Shown: positions 7,394 to 9,284 of the stretch, in pieces | How the letters are laid out: every line of letters begins with the position of its first letter | How positions within the stretch are numbered: position 1 is the stretch's first letter | Source: Bacteroidales bacterium UBA4353 | GTDB taxonomy: Bacteria > Bacteroidota > Bacteroidia > Bacteroidales > Paludibacteraceae | Assembly: GCA_002394025.1 (NCBI GenBank) | Contig: DGSV01000043.1 | Span: forward strand, 1 to 9,284 | Length of the DNA stretch: 9,284 nucleotides | Direction: 5' to 3' | Notes under the pieces: model-generated | Seen by the model: only the letters and a program-made list of their open reading frames with translations | Told to the model about the DNA's origin: nothing | Database searches by the model: none | Translations under genes and position numbers: made by a program

Positions 7394-7504
7394 ATGAGCC
7401 TCCTTGAAAAAATACCAAATTGGACATTTTAAGGCTTATAACTTGTTGATTATCAAATGCACATTTTGACCGAAATGACTTTTTATAGTAAACTCAATAA
7501 TTAA
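7394..7504 (+). repeat. Long repeat unit, copy 3
   Basis: This 111-nt core is closest to copy 1, with one substitution and one A insertion. The six-A run puts the short frame from its ATG into a register that stops after 12 codons (7394-7432). It is followed by four 8-bp repeats and then by the immediate upstream region of the beta-helix gene. Confidence 0.88.
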
Positions 7505-7563
7505 ATAATTAAATAATTAAATAAGTAAATAATCTGTTTCACTCTTAAAAACATTTTTTGACT

Positions 7564-9078
7564 ATGAAAAAACTCTTCTTAACCGCATGTCTGGTATTGT
7601 CAGCAAGCGTGATGTTTGCCCAATTTGGTAAACTCAACGGCATTGTCAACACTACCAAGAACGCTGCTGTTACCACCAAGAATGCTGTTCAAACCCAGCA
7701 GAGCAAAGGTAGCAGTTCATCATCGAACACCGCATCTGCCAAAGGCTCTTCGGCATCAAGCAGCAACGGTGGCGAAATCAGTGAAAACAAAGGCAAAGTA
7801 ATCTACGTAAGCCCCAACGGTGCAGGTCGAGGCGCAACAGGTGACAGCCCTGCAACAGCCTACAAGAACCTGCAAAAAGCCATTGAAAACGCTGAAAACG
7901 GTGACATAATCCGCATCGCAGAAGGCAACTATCTCGGAACTAACAACGCCGGATACATCGAAGTTAATAAATGGGTGACACTCGAAGGCGGATGGAACCT
8001 TGAGTTCACGGACCGCGACCCGCTCAAGTACATCACCAAAATCGAACCCACACAAGAACAACTCGGAACCAACGGCAGCAAAGCCTATATCAACATCAGT
8101 GGACTTGATGACGTACAGTCCAATAAAATCCTCGGAACGCTGATAATTGACGGCTTTACACTAAATATGGGTCTGCAAACCTTCTATAAGAACTGCGACC
8201 CCAGCGACCCCAGAACCGGCTGCCCCAACAAAAACTTTGAGACAGGACGTATGGAAGACGCCACACCTCCTCAGGTGCATCACCAACTCATACACTCCGA
8301 TGCCGCTATCGCAGGTAATGTGGTGATACGTAACTGCCTGTTCGCTAACGGAACATACTTCGCAATACAAATCAATACGCGTCGCGGTGAGATAGAAATC
8401 TACAACAACGTGATTATCTGTAACCGCTATGGCAATGTCCGTATCGACGGTTGGAACAAGAAAACCTACAAAGCATCACACGTCAACTTCCACCACAACA
8501 CCGTTGCTTTCGCATGGTGCCGCGACAAAGAGCAAGTTGATATGGGCTACGGATACGAATTTATGGTAGGCGTCAACGCTGATGTTCACCATAACATCTT
8601 CGCCTGCAACAACTATGCGGCTCTCGCGCGTACACATGCTCTTTCAGGACCCGACGCTCCCATTGAAAAAGAACGCGTAACAAATGTTTATGACAACGCA
8701 TTCTTCATGAACGCCGCAGACCTGCAACTGCCCTCTAAGGGAGGTGGCAAATGGACCAACGTACGTGTTGCCGAATTCGAAGACGTTGACGAAAGCGTAC
8801 TACCCAAATACGAAGGCAACTTTGAAATGAAAAATGACGACCCGTTCGTGAAAGCCCTTGATCCCGACTATCTCGAAGGCTTTGCCACACTGAAAATCGT
8901 TACCAGCCAAAGCTTCGACGCCAATAGCGCTGCCAACCAATACCGTCAGGCTCACGGACTGAATATGCAAGGAAGTGAAACAATACGTCCTTCAATGTAC
9001 GGAAACCGCTATAAACTCTCATACGCCTACAAACTCTTCGGAGCCAAACAAGGCTATGGAGCCCAAAAAATCAAATAA
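7564..9078 (+). CDS. Secreted right-handed beta-helix (DUF1565-like) protein
   Basis: The product has 504 residues and an unknown role. Residues 1-19 form a signal peptide (two Lys, a hydrophobic core, likely cleavage before Q20 in MFAQ). Residues 20-46 are Thr/Asn-rich with a repeated TTKNA (30-34, 37-41). Residues 47-70 are a Ser/Gly/Ala low-complexity linker. From about 78 the sequence IYVSPNGAGRGATGDSPATA opens a domain like those of DUF1565/pectate-lyase-type parallel beta-helix proteins, with IRIAEGNY (116-123) and repeated short strands with Asn ladders such as VVIRNCLF (253-260), IEIYNNVIICN (277-287), VNFHHNTVAF (307-316) and VHHNIFACNN (341-350). Polysaccharide binding or cleavage, or a surface role, is possible, but I see no diagnostic catalytic set. 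No clear type IX secretion C-terminal domain and no lipobox Cys are present, so a periplasmic or exported location is likely. The ATG at 7564 is preferred over an in-frame TTG at 7558 because it starts the signal peptide. Confidence 0.85.
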   Translation: MKKLFLTACLVLSASVMFAQFGKLNGIVNTTKNAAVTTKNAVQTQQSKGSSSSSNTASAKGSSASSSNGGEISENKGKVIYVSPNGAGRGATGDSPATAYKNLQKAIENAENGDIIRIAEGNYLGTNNAGYIEVNKWVTLEGGWNLEFTDRDPLKYITKIEPTQEQLGTNGSKAYINISGLDDVQSNKILGTLIIDGFTLNMGLQTFYKNCDPSDPRTGCPNKNFETGRMEDATPPQVHHQLIHSDAAIAGNVVIRNCLFANGTYFAIQINTRRGEIEIYNNVIICNRYGNVRIDGWNKKTYKASHVNFHHNTVAFAWCRDKEQVDMGYGYEFMVGVNADVHHNIFACNNYAALARTHALSGPDAPIEKERVTNVYDNAFFMNAADLQLPSKGGGKWTNVRVAEFEDVDESVLPKYEGNFEMKNDDPFVKALDPDYLEGFATLKIVTSQSFDANSAANQYRQAHGLNMQGSETIRPSMYGNRYKLSYAYKLFGAKQGYGAQKIK

Positions 9079-9101
9079 CATACACCAATAGCACAATGCT
9101 A

Positions 9102-9138
9102 CGCCGGAGGCACACCCTGTCTCCGGCGCTTTTTTTTT
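9102..9138 (+). terminator. Strong intrinsic terminator after the beta-helix gene
   Basis: CGCCGGAG (9102-9109) pairs with CTCCGGCG (9121-9128). Inner pairs 9110-9112 with 9118-9120 (one G-T wobble) lengthen the stem to 11 bp with a 5-nt loop. A run of nine T's (9130-9138) follows. It lies 23 nt after the stop codon, so the beta-helix gene is probably transcribed alone. Confidence 0.93.
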
Positions 9139-9191
9139 GCAGTCTCAAAAGAAATTATTGAGAATATAATTCATTCATTCAAAAAAAAACG

Positions 9192-9199
9192 TAACTTTG
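9192..9199 (+). promoter_or_regulatory. Candidate -7 box TAACTTTG for a gene beyond the window
   Basis: TAACTTTG matches the TAnnTTTG consensus and is followed by CAGC. It is preceded by an A run (9181-9189). No TTTG is found at the standard -33 distance; the nearest TTG (9158-9160) is 31 bp upstream, too far. A 6-bp inverted repeat, TCTCAA/TTGAGA (9143-9148 and 9158-9163), lies further upstream. Its position after a strong terminator supports a new transcription unit. Confidence 0.5.
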
Positions 9200-9284
9200 C
9201 AGCATCGAGAAGCCGTTAATAATGGCACTCGACCTAAAGTTATAATAAGACGTTTATTGAACGTTGTTTGCGACATCTTGAAAT
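9200..9284 (+). other. Probable leader of a downstream gene, no gene seen
   Basis: No frame here is long enough to be called a gene. The only ATG-started frame noticed is a 7-codon one (9222-9245). The stretch most likely is the 5' leader of a gene that begins outside the window. Confidence 0.3.

Larger units (their letters stand above)
7078..7530. repeat. Composite array: three 110/111-bp units separated by 8-bp AT-rich repeats
   Basis: Three long, nearly identical units (cores 7096-7205, 7240-7350 and 7394-7504) alternate with blocks of an 8-bp repeat, AATTAAAT, with the variant AAGTAAAT. The 8-bp blocks hold about 2 copies before unit 1 (7078-7094, one of them 9 nt), 4 between units 1 and 2 (7207-7238), 6 between units 2 and 3 (7345-7392) and 4 after unit 3 (7499-7530). 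The long-unit period is therefore 144 and then 154 bp. Units 1 and 3 differ by one substitution and one A insertion; units 2 and 3 by three substitutions. No long coding frame exists in the array. It sits directly upstream of the secreted beta-helix gene, ending 33 nt before its ATG. I do not recognise the repeat family. Recent tandem duplication or ongoing gene conversion is the simplest explanation for the high identity. Confidence 0.9.

Noticed and set aside
7096..7504. CRISPR array
   Set aside because: The repeated units are 110/111 bp, far too long, and the sequences between them are simple 8-bp repeats rather than unique spacers.
7078..7530. Insertion sequence or MITE
   Set aside because: I saw no terminal inverted repeats on the units, no transposase frame and no clear target duplication apart from the octamer repeats themselves.
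9102..9128. GC-rich inverted repeat as an operator
   Set aside because: The run of nine T's directly after it and its place after a stop codon fit an intrinsic terminator fully.

Overview
This window looks like a chromosomal segment of a Bacteroidota bacterium, most likely of the order Bacteroidales. Three things point there. The promoter-like sites fit the TAnnTTTG (-7) consensus of that phylum. Starts lack recognisable Shine-Dalgarno sequences. The protein set fits too: an eukaryote-like (type 2) isoleucyl-tRNA synthetase, menaquinone-only quinone genes, a Na/Pi-cotransporter-PhoU fusion and a TGS/ThrRS-like nucleoside kinase fusion. I cannot name the genus. All genes are on the + strand and no RNA gene, CRISPR array or transposase was seen.

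Layout. Bases 1-1932 hold the C-terminal part of ileS, whose 5' end lies outside the window. It overlaps ubiE/menG (best start 1895), which is followed after 3 nt by menA (2627-3475). These two catalyse the last two steps of menaquinone synthesis: MenA prenylates dihydroxynaphthoate and UbiE/MenG methylates the product. The spacing suggests one transcript, possibly with translational coupling. A 111-nt gap then carries an inverted repeat, a good Bacteroidota-type promoter and three short direct repeats, ahead of a Na+/phosphate cotransporter-PhoU fusion (3587-5272). After 47 nt comes a 557-residue uridine-kinase-like protein with a TGS-like and a ThrRS-like N-terminal region (5320-6993).

The most unusual part is the 570-nt gap 6994-7563. 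It has a hairpin, a TATCTTTG -7 box, and then three nearly identical 110/111-bp units embedded in an AT-rich array of 8-bp repeats (AATTAAAT/AAGTAAAT) with about 2, 4, 6 and 4 copies in successive blocks. This array lies immediately upstream of a secreted 504-residue protein with a Ser-rich linker and a predicted right-handed beta-helix domain (7564-9078), which is closed by a strong intrinsic terminator (9102-9138). If the box at 7038 is the promoter, the repeats form a roughly 500-nt transcribed leader. The window ends with a promoter-like site (9192-9199) and the probable leader of a gene outside the window.

The metabolic genes are ordinary housekeeping genes. The repeat array with the secreted beta-helix gene is the best candidate for something undescribed, but its function cannot be read from sequence alone.
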